Positions 14,843 to 27,835 of a stretch of DNA of 64,000 nucleotides are shown here, piece after piece. The position numbers and the translations under genes were made by a program. Position 1 is the first letter of the stretch; every line of letters begins with the position of its first letter. Location: positions 57,310 to 121,309 of the forward strand of contig NZ_JAPDMV010000001.1 in the NCBI RefSeq assembly GCF_026319305.1, in the 5' to 3' direction. The stretch is from Methylophaga sp. OBS4 (lineage in GTDB: Bacteria; Pseudomonadota; Gammaproteobacteria; Nitrosococcales; Methylophagaceae). The notes under the pieces are model-generated. The model made no database searches. It was not told where the DNA came from and was given only the letters and a program-made list of their open reading frames with translations.

Positions 14843-16807
14843 TTAAACCTTACCTTGAAGTTGCAGAAGTATCGATTCGTTTTCCAGTGTCGAGGTATCC
14901 TGCGTGATTTCTTCTCCTTTGGCAATGGCACGCAACAGTCGGCGCATGATTTTGCCGGAACGGGTTTTTGGCAGGTTATCTGAATAACGAATATCGTCCG
15001 GTTTGGCAATCGGACCGATTTGTTCACCGACCCAATTACGTAATTCCTGGGTCAGTTCATCATCAATGCCACCGTCCGGACGCTCGCCTTTTAAGACCAC
15101 GTAAGCAAATACGGCTTCCCCTTTTATATCATGGGGACGGCCGACGACAGCGGCTTCTGCTACGCGATCATGGGCAACTAAAGCGGATTCGATTTCCATG
15201 GTGCCAAGACGGTGCCCGGATACATTAAGCACGTCATCAATCCGGCCCATGATCCAGAAAAAACCGTCTTTATCACGTCGGGCGCTGTCGCCGGCAAGAT
15301 AATATTTGCCACCGAAATAAGGCCAGTAAGTATCTTTATAGCGCTGATCATCACCCCAGATAGTCTGAATCATCGAAGGCCAGGGTTTTCTAATGACCAG
15401 ATAACCGCCCTGGTTGGGCGTGGTGATTTCTTGCCCTTCATCATTGACGATGGCGGCATCGATACCGGGCAAGGCACGGGTACAGGAACCCGGCTTGGCT
15501 TCAGTCACACCCGGAATTGGTGCAATCATGTGGGCACCGGTCTCGGTTTGCCACCAGGTGTCAACAATCGGACAGCGGCTACGGCCAATCACATTGTAGT
15601 ACCACATCCAGGCTTCCGGATTGATCGGCTCGCCGACGGTACCCAGTAAACGTAATTTGGATAGATCATATTTAGCAGGAATCTCGTCACCCAGCTTCAT
15701 CAAAGCACGGATAGCAGTGGGGGCAGTGTAGAAGATCGTCACACCATGGCGTTGGCAGATATCCCAGAAACGACCGGCATCTGGTACAGTCGGCACCCCT
15801 TCATAAATGATACTGGTGGCACCGGTAGCCAGTGGTCCATAAGCAACATAGGTATGACCGGTAACCCAGCCTACATCGGCGGTACACCAGAACACATCCG
15901 AGTCTTGAATATCAAAAACCCAGCGCATGGTGGTAATGGCATTCAGCAGGTAACCGCCGCTGCCATGTTGAATGCCTTTGGGTTTGCCGGTAGATCCTGA
16001 GGTGTAAAGCAAAAACAGCGGATCGGCGGCATCCATCCATTCAGGTTCACACGCTTGGGGCAGACCGCGAGTGGCATCTGTCCACCAGATATCACGGCTG
16101 GGGTTCATGCGCACATCATGACCGGTACGTTTAAACACGATAACGGTTTCGACACTGTCGCAGCCTTTTTCCAAAGCATGGTCAGTGGTGGCTTTCAGTT
16201 CGACGATTTTACCGCCGCGATGGCCGCCATCAGCAGTAATCACCAGTTTGGCACCGGTATCTTCAATCCGATCTTTCAAAGAGGATGCAGAAAAACCGCC
16301 AAAAACAACAGAATGAATGGCACCGATACGAGCACAAGCCTGCATCGCGATCACGGCTTCGGTAATCATGGGCATATAAATAATGACCCGGTCACCTTTG
16401 TTAACACCCTGTTTTTTCAGCGCGTTAGCAAAGACGCACACCTTGGCGTGAAGTTCACGATAAGTAATATGCTCGACATCACCTTGCTCACCTTCAAAGA
16501 TAATGGCGGTTTTATCGGCATTTTTCTCCAGTTGGCGATCCAGGCAGTTGTAGGACACATTGAGCTTGCCATCCGGGAACCAGCGATAATGCGGCGCATT
16601 AGTTGAATCGAGGGTGGTGGAAAAAGGTTGATGCCAGTCGATTTCCCGCCGGGCCTGTTCAGCCCAGAACCCTTCATAATCCTGTTCGGCTTTGCTGTAC
16701 AGTGCCTCTAATTGATCAGCATGCAGTGAAGCCGTTTTTACAAAATCCGCACTGGGGGGAAACTGACGTTCTTCGAGTAAAGTAGATTCGATATTTTCCT
16801 GAGCCAT
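14843..16807 (-). CDS. acs: Acetyl-CoA synthetase
   Basis: 654 residues, full length. It activates acetate with ATP and CoA through acetyl-AMP. The phosphate-binding loop [13 protein letters not shown], the WWQTETG motif and the C-terminal [14 protein letters not shown], whose Lys is the acetylation-regulated catalytic residue, are all present. AAGGTG lies about 8 bases before ATG 16807. With the adjacent aldehyde dehydrogenase it would convert acetaldehyde to acetate and then to acetyl-CoA. The two genes are separated by a terminator, so they are probably transcribed independently. Confidence 0.97.
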   Translation of the reverse strand: MAQENIESTLLEERQFPPSADFVKTASLHADQLEALYSKAEQDYEGFWAEQARREIDWHQPFSTTLDSTNAPHYRWFPDGKLNVSYNCLDRQLEKNADKTAIIFEGEQGDVEHITYRELHAKVCVFANALKKQGVNKGDRVIIYMPMITEAVIAMQACARIGAIHSVVFGGFSASSLKDRIEDTGAKLVITADGGHRGGKIVELKATTDHALEKGCDSVETVIVFKRTGHDVRMNPSRDIWWTDATRGLPQACEPEWMDAADPLFLLYTSGSTGKPKGIQHGSGGYLLNAITTMRWVFDIQDSDVFWCTADVGWVTGHTYVAYGPLATGATSIIYEGVPTVPDAGRFWDICQRHGVTIFYTAPTAIRALMKLGDEIPAKYDLSKLRLLGTVGEPINPEAWMWYYNVIGRSRCPIVDTWWQTETGAHMIAPIPGVTEAKPGSCTRALPGIDAAIVNDEGQEITTPNQGGYLVIRKPWPSMIQTIWGDDQRYKDTYWPYFGGKYYLAGDSARRDKDGFFWIMGRIDDVLNVSGHRLGTMEIESALVAHDRVAEAAVVGRPHDIKGEAVFAYVVLKGERPDGGIDDELTQELRNWVGEQIGPIAKPDDIRYSDNLPKTRSGKIMRRLLRAIAKGEEITQDTSTLENESILLQLQGKV

Positions 16808-16884
16808 ATAGCAGCACCTTTATCGTTATTCTCGTAGCTAAGAGTATAGCCTTCACCTGATGAGAATTATAGTTAAGCAGATAC

Positions 16885-16925
16885 AAAAAACTCTCCCGTA
16901 AGACGGACTTAAGGGAGAGTTTTTG
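16885..16925. terminator. Rho-independent terminator between aldehyde dehydrogenase and acs
   Basis: AAAAAACTCTCCC, loop, GGGAGAGTTTTT. The stem has A- and T-runs on both sides, so it can stop transcription in either direction. It lies downstream of the leftward aldehyde dehydrogenase gene and upstream of acs. Confidence 0.85.
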
Positions 16926-16928
16926 CTA

Positions 16929-16966
16929 ATACCCGTGATACGCGCATTTCCAGGTATCACGGGTAT
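16929..16966. repeat. REP-like palindromic intergenic repeat, copy 1
   Basis: Arms ATACCCGTGATAC and GTATCACGGGTAT enclose GCGCATTTCCAG. The core ACGCGCATTTCCAG recurs after darP (54313-54326), and a 12/14 match with the right arm recurs after tamB (31859-31886). All three copies lie immediately downstream of a gene. Confidence 0.6.
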
Positions 16967-16975
16967 AGAGGATTT

Positions 16976-18496
16976 TTAGAAGAAACCCAGCGGACTGGTG
17001 CTGTAGCTGACCAGCAGGTTTTTGGTTTGTTGGTAGTGCTCCAGCGCTATTTTATGCGTTTCACGACCGACACCCGATTTTTTGTAACCACCGAATGCTG
17101 CGTGAGCCGGATAATGATGGTAGCAGTTGGTCCATACACGGCCCGCCTGAATGTTGCGACCCATGCGGTAGGCCAGGTTCATATCACGTGTCCACAGACC
17201 GGCACCCAGACCAAACTCGGTGTCATTGGCAATAGCCAGTGCTTCCGCTTCATCTTTGAACGTAGTCACTGAGACCACGGGACCGAAGATTTCTTCCTGG
17301 AAGATACGCATTTTGTTATGACCTTTCATCAGGGTCGGTTGAATGTAATAACCGCTGTCGAACTCCGCCCCCAGCTGTTCAACTGCACCGCCCATCAATA
17401 ATTCGGCCCCTTCCTGTTTGCCGATTTCGACATAACCCAGGATTTTCTCGAATTGCATTTGAGAAGCCTGTGCACCAACCTGTGTTTCGGTATCAAGCGG
17501 GTTGCCGCGTTTGATTTGTTTGGCACGCTCGATAACGATAGCGATGAAATCATCATAGATGCTTTCCTGAATCACGGCGCGGGAAGGGCAGGTACAGACT
17601 TCGCCCTGGTTGAAAAACGCCAGCACCAGTCCTTCCGCACATTTATTAATGTAGTCTTCTTCCTGTTGCATGATGTCTTCGAAGAAGATATTAGGTGATT
17701 TGCCACCCAATTCCACCGTAGAAGGAATGATGTTATCGGCTGCACATTTCAAAATGTGTGAACCGACAGGGGTTGAGCCGGTAAAGGCAATTTTGGCAAT
17801 ACGGGTGCTGGTTGCCAGCGCCTCACCTGCGACCCGGCCCGGACCGTTAACTATATTAATAGTGCCTGGCGGCAGCAAATCACCGATGACTTCCATCAAT
17901 TTGAGGATGGAAACCGGTGTGGCCTCAGCAGGTTTCATAACGACACAGTTACCCGCGGCCAAAGCGGGTGCCAGTTTCCAGGCCGCCATCAGCAATGGGA
18001 AGTTCCAGGGGATGATTTGACCCACCACTCCCAGCGGTTCATGGAAATGATAAGCGACGGTATTTTCGTCGATTTCACCCATGGTGCCTTCCTGGGCACG
18101 AATACAGCCGGCAAAATAGCGGAAGTGATCAGCGGCCAGCGGAATATCAGCTGCTAATGTTTCACGAATAGCTTTACCGTTATCCCATGTTTCTGCTACA
18201 GCCAGCATTTCCAGATTTTCTTCAATGCGATCAGCTATTTTCAGCAGAATGTTGGAGCGCTCGGTGACAGATGTTTTGCCCCATTTGTCTTTTGCAGCAT
18301 GAGCTGCATCCAGCGCCAGTTCAATGTCTTCTTCAGTGGATTCAGGGATTTCACAAATGACTTCACCGGTCACAGGTGTAATATTAGTAAAATACTGACC
18401 TTTGACGGGTGCAACCCATTGACCACCGATGTAGTTTCCATAGCGAGCGTCAAAGTTGACGACCGCGCCTTCTGTTCCCGGTTTAGAATAAATCAT
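16976..18496 (-). CDS. NAD(P)-dependent aldehyde dehydrogenase, ExaC/AldB type
   Basis: 506 residues, full length. The catalytic Cys is in [11 protein letters not shown], the general-base Glu in ELGGKSPN, and the Rossmann motif is [11 protein letters not shown]. Sequence style and length match the acetaldehyde dehydrogenases ExaC and AldB. It oxidises acetaldehyde or similar short aldehydes to acids. It lies divergent from an AraC-family regulator and next to acs, an arrangement familiar from ethanol-oxidation loci. Confidence 0.93.
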   Translation of the reverse strand: MIYSKPGTEGAVVNFDARYGNYIGGQWVAPVKGQYFTNITPVTGEVICEIPESTEEDIELALDAAHAAKDKWGKTSVTERSNILLKIADRIEENLEMLAVAETWDNGKAIRETLAADIPLAADHFRYFAGCIRAQEGTMGEIDENTVAYHFHEPLGVVGQIIPWNFPLLMAAWKLAPALAAGNCVVMKPAEATPVSILKLMEVIGDLLPPGTINIVNGPGRVAGEALATSTRIAKIAFTGSTPVGSHILKCAADNIIPSTVELGGKSPNIFFEDIMQQEEDYINKCAEGLVLAFFNQGEVCTCPSRAVIQESIYDDFIAIVIERAKQIKRGNPLDTETQVGAQASQMQFEKILGYVEIGKQEGAELLMGGAVEQLGAEFDSGYYIQPTLMKGHNKMRIFQEEIFGPVVSVTTFKDEAEALAIANDTEFGLGAGLWTRDMNLAYRMGRNIQAGRVWTNCYHHYPAHAAFGGYKKSGVGRETHKIALEHYQQTKNLLVSYSTSPLGFF

Positions 18497-18568
18497 GGTT
18501 ATTTCTCTCTCTGTCTAAGTGTTTTATGTTGGGGTGATGATGCAGGATAAATCTGTGTACGATCACAT

Positions 18569-18598
18569 TGCTTGACTATTATTCCCAATCGCTTGACT
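18569..18598 (+). promoter_or_regulatory. Two-turn direct repeat, candidate AraC-family operator
   Basis: TGCTTGACT (18569-18577) and CGCTTGACT (18590-18598) are direct repeats exactly 21 bases apart, which puts them on the same face of the helix as AraC-type half-sites. They lie between the aldehyde dehydrogenase start and the divergent regulator. Confidence 0.45.
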
Positions 18599-18652
18599 TA
18601 CAGTCCAGAACCGTTCCAAAATCGTTTTTACAACATCAATAAAGATAACACG

Positions 18653-19576
18653 ATGCAGATTGAGAAACACTCGCGGGAAAAACGACGAGAAAAACGACAA
18701 TTACTGATCGAGAACAAGCTGAGATTCGCAGGACCTGAATCCGAGCTGAGTATTTACGATACCTACCACACCGCTACCGGTGTGGCGCTTGATGCTGACC
18801 AGCTACTCTATTGCGGCATGGTCAGTGGCCGTAAAGTCATGCACGATCTGCATCATCACAACGGGGAGTTATTTCTGCCCCATGAGTCCTATGTTATGCC
18901 TCCTGGCGAACATGTGGAAATTGATTTTCCTGATGCCAATGAAACTGCGCCTACCACATGCCTGACAATTGAAATATCCAGAGATCGTATCGAACAATTG
19001 TCCGAGCGTATGCGCGATCTGACCAAACTGGAAGCGGTGGAGCACGATTGGCAATATCAACCGAGCATTATTCACAAGCACCACACCGGCGATACTCAGC
19101 AATTGCTGGAAAAAATGGTCTCCCTGTACACGCATAATCACCCGGACAAAGAACTTATGCTGGACTTGGGCGTATCCGAACTGGTTATCCGGCTTTTGCG
19201 TGAACAGGGCAGGGATGTGTTGCTCAGCTATTGTCGTCAGGCGCCGGACGCTAGCGGTATCACAGCCGCGATTCATTGTCTGGAACAAAATCTCACCCTG
19301 CCGCTGGACATTGACCAGTTATGCAGTAAAGCCTGCATGAGCCGCAGTCGGCTTTATGTTGAGTTCAAGAAACAACTGGGGTGTACGCCAGGTGAGTTTC
19401 AACAGCAGATTCGGCTGAAATCCGCGGCTGACGCGATTCAGTCCGGTAAAAGTGTGACAGACGCCTGTTACAGTTTTGGTTTTAACGACCTCAGCCACTT
19501 CAGCCGGCGTTTTACCCGTTTCTTTGGGTGTTCTCCAAGCAGCTTCCGCCAGAAAAACGCCGATACCGACGATTGA
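18653..19576 (+). CDS. AraC-family transcriptional regulator
   Basis: About 307 residues from ATG 18653; a TTG at 18572 would add 27 residues overlapping the putative operator and is not preferred. The C-terminal 100 residues hold the paired helix-turn-helix (LDIDQLCSKACMSRSRLYVEFKKQ, then VTDACYSFGFNDLSHFSRRFTRFFG). The N-terminal part resembles the AraC_N type found in regulators of alcohol and aldehyde genes. It is divergent from the aldehyde dehydrogenase gene and probably activates it in response to an alcohol or aldehyde. The ligand is not known. Confidence 0.85.
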   Translation: MQIEKHSREKRREKRQLLIENKLRFAGPESELSIYDTYHTATGVALDADQLLYCGMVSGRKVMHDLHHHNGELFLPHESYVMPPGEHVEIDFPDANETAPTTCLTIEISRDRIEQLSERMRDLTKLEAVEHDWQYQPSIIHKHHTGDTQQLLEKMVSLYTHNHPDKELMLDLGVSELVIRLLREQGRDVLLSYCRQAPDASGITAAIHCLEQNLTLPLDIDQLCSKACMSRSRLYVEFKKQLGCTPGEFQQQIRLKSAADAIQSGKSVTDACYSFGFNDLSHFSRRFTRFFGCSPSSFRQKNADTDD

Positions 19577-19820
19577 TTCTTTACTATCATGGCCTGTAAC
19601 GAAATAACTGTTACAGATTGCGCCTGATATTCGTTTGTCATGGCGCATAGTCAGTCTATGTAATCTGAGCTGTGTATAAGACAAAAAGAACTAAAATCAC
19701 TAGTGGTACTGACGCCAAAATTGCCCCAACACAGAACTTCACTTGGATATTTCTGAAATAGCGACGATCAGCACTGCACTGGCAACAAGCTTGGTGCCGT
19801 AGTACCACATAGGACTATCT

Positions 19821-22967
<3,147 letters not shown>

Positions 22968-24197
22968 CTAGTGATCGTGGCTGGCGCCATCTTTCAAGAC
23001 TTCCGCCTTGAGCAGATAGCTGTTGCTGGTGACATATTCGGTACCCGGTTTGAGGCCGCCAGTGACTTCTACATACTCGGCGTCCTGACGTCCGAGTTGC
23101 ACCATTCTGACTTCAAACACATTGCCAAAACGGGCAAACACCACTGGCATCTCCCGAAATGACTGTAGTGCAGAACGTTTGACTGCCAAGGGTACTTCGA
23201 CACGATCAATGATGACCTGGGCTTTGACATGCATACCGGGCCGCCAGATGCCATCAGCGTTGGTGATAGTCGCTCTGGCCCTGGCAATATGGCCACCGGT
23301 CATTTGTGGCGAAAGGTAATCCAGCTTGCCTTGGGCAGAATGGTCGTCGTGCAGATCCTTGACCAGGACATTCATGCCTTTGGCAATCTGCTCAATGTCC
23401 TTGGGAAACATCGACATTTCGACCCAGACAGTGGATAAATCACTGACTTCAATCAAGGTGCCCATATCCGTATGGTCGCCGCGTTTGACGGGCCGCATTG
23501 TGACTTCACCCGAAGCCGGGCTGGTGACAGAATAGCGCTGCAGTGTTTGTTGATTAAGCACGGTCAGGAGACGCTGCCCTTTTTTGACCTTGTCTCCGGT
23601 TTCTACATACACCGCTTCGACAATACCGGGGTAGGGGGCATGAACATGGAAAACCTGATCTTCAACTTTGTTGACAATGCCATAAACGGTATTTGTCATA
23701 TTGAGCATTCGAGGACCCGCAGATTCGGTCTTAACCTCTGAAAGCTCGAGCAAACGCTCGGGTATTTCGGCGCGACCTTCATAGCTCTCGAAGTGCCAAT
23801 GGTAGTTATTGTCGTTGTGGTGAGCTGATACCTCTACTTCAAATGAGTGGGGCTCGGCGATTTCGAGGTCGCCCAGCAGGTAATCACCCTCAGGGCTAAA
23901 ATCAATCAGGTCTTGCTGGCCGCCGGTACGATTAAGCTTCACCGTCATATTGATTTCGTCCGGGGAGAAGGCAGTGCCATCGGCTTGGTAAGGATAAATC
24001 CGCATTTCTGGAGGAACGCCAGACTCAAAAATGGTGATTTCCAGATTCAGGCCATCACTTTCCAGCAGACGACCGCCATGTGGACCCTCAGGATGTTCTT
24101 CATGGGCTTCATCGTCATGGTCGTGATCACCATGACCGCCCGCTGCAAACAGGGGAGAGTGAAACAACAACGCTAAGATAAATAAATAAATTTTCAT
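22968..24197 (-). CDS. czcB: CzcB-type periplasmic adaptor with His-rich N-terminus
   Basis: 409 residues. A signal peptide (ending FAA) is followed by a His/Asp-rich stretch (GGHGDHDHDDEAHEEHPEGPHGG) and then the adaptor core with a lipoyl-type motif (VETGDKVKKGQRLL). His-rich N-termini are common in divalent-metal adaptors and may bind Zn or Co. The tail (KDGASHDH) is also His-containing. AAGGA lies about 8 bases before ATG 24197. It starts 3 bases after czcC. Confidence 0.92.
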   Translation of the reverse strand: MKIYLFILALLFHSPLFAAGGHGDHDHDDEAHEEHPEGPHGGRLLESDGLNLEITIFESGVPPEMRIYPYQADGTAFSPDEINMTVKLNRTGGQQDLIDFSPEGDYLLGDLEIAEPHSFEVEVSAHHNDNNYHWHFESYEGRAEIPERLLELSEVKTESAGPRMLNMTNTVYGIVNKVEDQVFHVHAPYPGIVEAVYVETGDKVKKGQRLLTVLNQQTLQRYSVTSPASGEVTMRPVKRGDHTDMGTLIEVSDLSTVWVEMSMFPKDIEQIAKGMNVLVKDLHDDHSAQGKLDYLSPQMTGGHIARARATITNADGIWRPGMHVKAQVIIDRVEVPLAVKRSALQSFREMPVVFARFGNVFEVRMVQLGRQDAEYVEVTGGLKPGTEYVTSNSYLLKAEVLKDGASHDH

Positions 24198-24200
24198 GGT

Positions 24201-25478
24201 TTATTCCTTGTGAACAGCCGGTGGCGCATTGGTAGTGACCAGGCTGGTTCCGCTCAGACGTTCTAATTCGAGAAACTGCAGGTGCACGGCGTGTTGGGCC
24301 TCGATGAGTTCGCGTTCGATGTTGAACAGTTCAGCCTGTGCATCCACCCACTGCAGAACACTGTACTGGCCTAATTGGTAACCACGCTGGACCTCTTTCA
24401 ATAGTGAGCCGGCAACAGGGTGCAGATCAGTTTGAAGACGCTGTACCTGGTCAAGGTTGTTCTGCATCGCTGACTGAATGCGAGCCAGTGCAATCTCAAG
24501 TTGAGACATCAACAGTTCCTCATTCGCCAGTTTTTCCTGGTATTGAGCCTGAGCGGTGGCGATGTTGCCCTGGTTACGATCCTGCCACTGCAAGGGCACG
24601 GAAAAGCTGAAGACAAGCGCAGTGTCGTCATTGGCTTCCAGGCGTCTGACACCCGCACCAACAGTGACGTTGGCCTTGCTTTCAGCCTGCGCTAATGACA
24701 GCCGTGCTTCATTAATACGTGTTTGAGCCACTGCGAGCAGGTAGTCCGGTGTTTGTTTCAGCGCAGCGGTCAGCATTGTTTCGCTGGGTAAAGCGGGGAG
24801 CTGTTCCAAGTCGCCTTCAACTTGGGTGAAGTCGGGCGAGGCTGCCCAATTTGCCGAGAGCACTTTCAGAGCGAGCGTATGCTGAGCAGTCAGCTCTGCT
24901 TGCCTGGCCTCAGATTTGGTAAGGCGAAGTTGCATACGCATCACATCGGCTTGCCCGACAACACCGGCTCTTGCACGACGTTCAATGACCTGCACTGCGA
25001 CTTTTTCAGCCTCGATACGCTGTTGATTCCATTGACTAAGGTACTGAAGCCGCAGGGTGTCGTAATAATCACGCATCATGCCGGCAACAACATCCAGGCG
25101 TTTGACTGCATAGTCATGCTGCAAGGCGGCGGATTTACGGTTGACCACATCAGCCCGTCTTTCAGGTTTGCCGCCGAGTTCGATTACCTGGCTCAGTGAC
25201 AGCGTGAGCTCACTTCCGCTCAGAAAGCGACTGTCTCCGGTACCAAAGGCGTTTTCCAAATCAACATTCAGCCTTGGATTAGGCTTGAGCCCCGCCTGCA
25301 GTGATTCACCTTCCAGGGCACGGACGTGATAAGGATAAAGTTGTAACTGCGGGTTCGACTCAAGCGTTCTTTGAGCAGCCGTCGATAGATCGATAGCGGC
25401 AGAAACGCCTGGCAAAGCCAGCCATAGCATTAAAGCGATGACATTCAGCAATCGCCGTTTTAAATTGAATAGTCTCAT
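24201..25478 (-). CDS. czcC: CzcC-type outer-membrane channel
   Basis: About 425 residues from ATG 25478; a TTG 18 bases upstream would only lengthen the N-terminus ahead of the signal peptide. The signal peptide ends near GVSAA. The rest is TolC-like, with long Gln/Ala/Leu-rich helices in two repeats (LRLTKSEARQAELTAQHTL, then WVDAQAELFNIERELIEAQHAV). It forms the outer-membrane exit of the CzcCBA pump. Gene order C-B-A with gaps of 3 and 9 bases marks one operon. Confidence 0.9.
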   Translation of the reverse strand: MRLFNLKRRLLNVIALMLWLALPGVSAAIDLSTAAQRTLESNPQLQLYPYHVRALEGESLQAGLKPNPRLNVDLENAFGTGDSRFLSGSELTLSLSQVIELGGKPERRADVVNRKSAALQHDYAVKRLDVVAGMMRDYYDTLRLQYLSQWNQQRIEAEKVAVQVIERRARAGVVGQADVMRMQLRLTKSEARQAELTAQHTLALKVLSANWAASPDFTQVEGDLEQLPALPSETMLTAALKQTPDYLLAVAQTRINEARLSLAQAESKANVTVGAGVRRLEANDDTALVFSFSVPLQWQDRNQGNIATAQAQYQEKLANEELLMSQLEIALARIQSAMQNNLDQVQRLQTDLHPVAGSLLKEVQRGYQLGQYSVLQWVDAQAELFNIERELIEAQHAVHLQFLELERLSGTSLVTTNAPPAVHKE

Positions 25479-25540
25479 GTTCCATTCCCATAGCAATGCC
25501 CACGCGCAGCAGGCGTTTAGATGTAACTCGAAGCTATGGT

Positions 25541-25864
25541 TCAGGCGTTAGGTGGGGGGAGAGGGGGCAGGTAAGTACGGGAAATCAGGCGTGAGTATGA
25601 ATCATCACCGAAAGTATAAGCATTTTTAGAGAACGAAATCGGGTCATATTCGACCAAATCACCAATCACGTGCAGGTTGAAATGATGACCATGGTCTGCC
25701 TCTATGTCTGCATTATGGTCGTGGTGGTGTTCAGCACCGGCATGATGATGCTCAGCATGAGGTTGAACGTGCTGATGTTCATTCAGATGCAGGAAGACTG
25801 CAGCACTGGTCGAGAAGACCATGCAGACAATCAGAAATAATGATGCTAAGTAATTTGGTTGCAC
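25541..25864 (-). CDS. Small His-rich secreted protein (CzcI-like position)
   Basis: 107 residues. An N-terminal hydrophobic segment resembles a signal peptide or anchor, followed by a long His/Asp/Glu-rich region (HHHAGAEHHHDHNADIEADHGHH). The C-terminus has a Pro-rich end (LPPLPPP). A small His-rich first gene is usual in czc operons, where CzcI is thought to modulate the response. Here it lies just upstream of czcC in the same direction. The CzcI assignment rests on position and composition, not on a recognised domain. Confidence 0.65.
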   Translation of the reverse strand: MQPNYLASLFLIVCMVFSTSAAVFLHLNEHQHVQPHAEHHHAGAEHHHDHNADIEADHGHHFNLHVIGDLVEYDPISFSKNAYTFGDDSYSRLISRTYLPPLPPPNA

Positions 25865-25959
25865 AGTAAACGCTGTAAATTGAGTGCTCTCATGTTAGGA
25901 CTTGATGGACAGCAAAGCAAATTTCTTTATTCAATTCAGGACTCATGTGATTCTTAACT

Positions 25960-26015
25960 AAAACTGTAGTGGTCAGCTTATCCCGTGTACGGAATTAGCT
26001 GACCACTACAGTTTT
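25960..26015. repeat. Long perfect inverted repeat between divergent genes
   Basis: AAAACTGTAGTGGTCAGCT (25960-25978) and its exact complement (25997-26015) form 19-base arms around an 18-base loop; the loop itself is partly self-complementary. It sits between the leftward czc genes and rightward tamA, where a terminator is not needed. The TGTAGTGGTCAGCT ends resemble insertion-sequence termini, so it may be a scar in which only the ends remain. A bidirectional terminator cannot be excluded. Confidence 0.75.
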
Positions 26016-26110
26016 ATTTGACAGGCCTTTGATATCGGCAATCGCGCCTGACACTGTCATAATGAGGGTGTTTCCAATGCTAATTTGTTACGGGACTCAA
26101 TTTGCACACT

Positions 26111-27835
26111 ATGCGTTTGTATTTAATTGTTTTACTGCTGGTATCGATGGCTGCCAATGCACAGAGTCCAGTGTTAACAGTCGAGATTTCCGGCATTGAT
26201 ACTGATTTGGCGCAAACCCTGAAAAACGGTTTGACGATAGAGCGCCATAAAAACAGCAGCCGTCTCAGCCAGCGTTATATAGAAAAGTTACATCAGGCCG
26301 GTTTTGATGAATTGAAACAGATGCTGACGGTGTATGGTTATTATCAGCCTGAGATTAGCGGCGATTTGACACGGAAAGATGATAACTGGACAGCTCATTA
26401 CCAAATCAAAACAGGCGAATCGATTAAGATTGGCTTGCTGAAAGTACAAATTGAAGGCGAAGCCGAGGACGACCCGGCTTTTCAAAAACTGCTGAAAAAC
26501 TTTCCACTCAAGCCGCAGCAAACGTTTAATCATCTGCACTATGAAAATGCCAAGAAAGAGATTTTACGACTGGCCGCCAGCCGGGGCTATTTTGATGGCA
26601 AATTTACTACTGCAAAAGTTGAAGTCAGGCCTGATGAATACTCTGCAAGTGTCTATTTAATATACAAGTCTGGCATTCGCTATCGCTTCGATAAAATCAT
26701 ATTCCCAAAAACAGCAGTCGGTGAACCCTTACTGGAAAAGCTGCTGCCATTTACAGCCGATAGCCCTTATCTGGATGAAAAGGTCCTGACTTTGAGACGC
26801 AATCTGAGCGATAGCGGCTATTTTGAATCCGTCTCTGTCAGAGCACAGCGGGAACAGCGTGCAGATGGCAAAGTGCCGCTGGCAATCAAACTTGAACCCA
26901 AACCCAAACATCTTTACACCGCCGGTATCGGTTTTGGCACTGATACCGGTGCCAGATTGGGACTGGGCTGGGAAAACCGCTATGTGAATAAACGCGGGCA
27001 TCGTGTAAACACTGATGCACGATTGTCACAGGTGAGCAACAGTCTGTTGGCGGATTACGTGATGCCATTCTGGAGTGAAACCATTCATACCGTTGGTTTC
27101 ATTACTGAATTCAAACAACAGGATACCGATACCAGCGAGAGCCAGTCTTATACCCTCGGCAGCTACTACAAACGCCAGCGCTTGGGTTGGGATGAAACCG
27201 GCTCGCTGAAATTGTTGCAGGAAGACTTTGATGTGTCCGATGACGATGAATCATCTTTGTTGCTGATTCCCGGTATTGCCTGGAGCCGAACCTGGGCTGA
27301 TAACACGATATATACCCGCCATGGTGGTCGTTTATCGCTGGCTTTATCCGGTGCATCCGAGTCGCTGCTATCAGACGTAACCTTTGGTCAGATTGTTGTG
27401 AGGGGCAAATATATCCGCTCATTGGGCGCAAAAGGCAGGCTGATCACACGTGCTGCGGTTGGCGCTACCGAAGTCAGCGATTTTTCACAGTTGCCGAGTT
27501 CATTGCGTTTCTTTGCCGGTGGCGATAACAGCATACGGGGGTTTGATTACCAGGCGCTGGGGCCGGAAGGCAAGGATGGTGAGGTGACAGGTGGTCGCTA
27601 TCTTGTCGTAGGCAGTGTTGAATATGAGCATATGTTTCTTGATAAATGGGGCGCCGCCGTGTTCAGTGATTTTGGTAATGCCTATAACAGCTTCAGTGAT
27701 CCTATTGAATATAGTGTCGGCATAGGTGTGCGCTGGCGCTCGCCCGTTGGTCTGATCCGTGTTGATCTGGCCAAAGCGTTATCCGATGCCGATGAGCCGA
27801 TTGCCCTGCATATCGTGATAGGGCCGGATTTCTGA
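26111..27835 (+). CDS. tamA: TamA, Omp85-family outer-membrane translocation subunit
   Basis: About 574 residues. Signal peptide (residues 1-18, ending NA), three POTRA domains (to about residue 260), and a 16-strand Omp85 barrel containing SSLRFFAGGDNSIRGFDYQ, the conserved loop-6 RGF motif, and a terminal Phe. It works with TamB in inserting proteins or moving phospholipids to the outer membrane. ATG 26111 is used because it opens with the signal peptide; a TTG lies 9 bases upstream. Its stop overlaps the tamB start by one base (TGATG). Confidence 0.92.
   Translation: MRLYLIVLLLVSMAANAQSPVLTVEISGIDTDLAQTLKNGLTIERHKNSSRLSQRYIEKLHQAGFDELKQMLTVYGYYQPEISGDLTRKDDNWTAHYQIKTGESIKIGLLKVQIEGEAEDDPAFQKLLKNFPLKPQQTFNHLHYENAKKEILRLAASRGYFDGKFTTAKVEVRPDEYSASVYLIYKSGIRYRFDKIIFPKTAVGEPLLEKLLPFTADSPYLDEKVLTLRRNLSDSGYFESVSVRAQREQRADGKVPLAIKLEPKPKHLYTAGIGFGTDTGARLGLGWENRYVNKRGHRVNTDARLSQVSNSLLADYVMPFWSETIHTVGFITEFKQQDTDTSESQSYTLGSYYKRQRLGWDETGSLKLLQEDFDVSDDDESSLLLIPGIAWSRTWADNTIYTRHGGRLSLALSGASESLLSDVTFGQIVVRGKYIRSLGAKGRLITRAAVGATEVSDFSQLPSSLRFFAGGDNSIRGFDYQALGPEGKDGEVTGGRYLVVGSVEYEHMFLDKWGAAVFSDFGNAYNSFSDPIEYSVGIGVRWRSPVGLIRVDLAKALSDADEPIALHIVIGPDF

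Noticed and set aside
15212..16606. Long open frames on the plus strand inside acs
   Set aside because: They are antisense to a fully supported acetyl-CoA synthetase gene and show no family resemblance.
14843..18496. acs and aldehyde dehydrogenase as one operon
   Set aside because: A strong terminator at 16885-16925 separates them.
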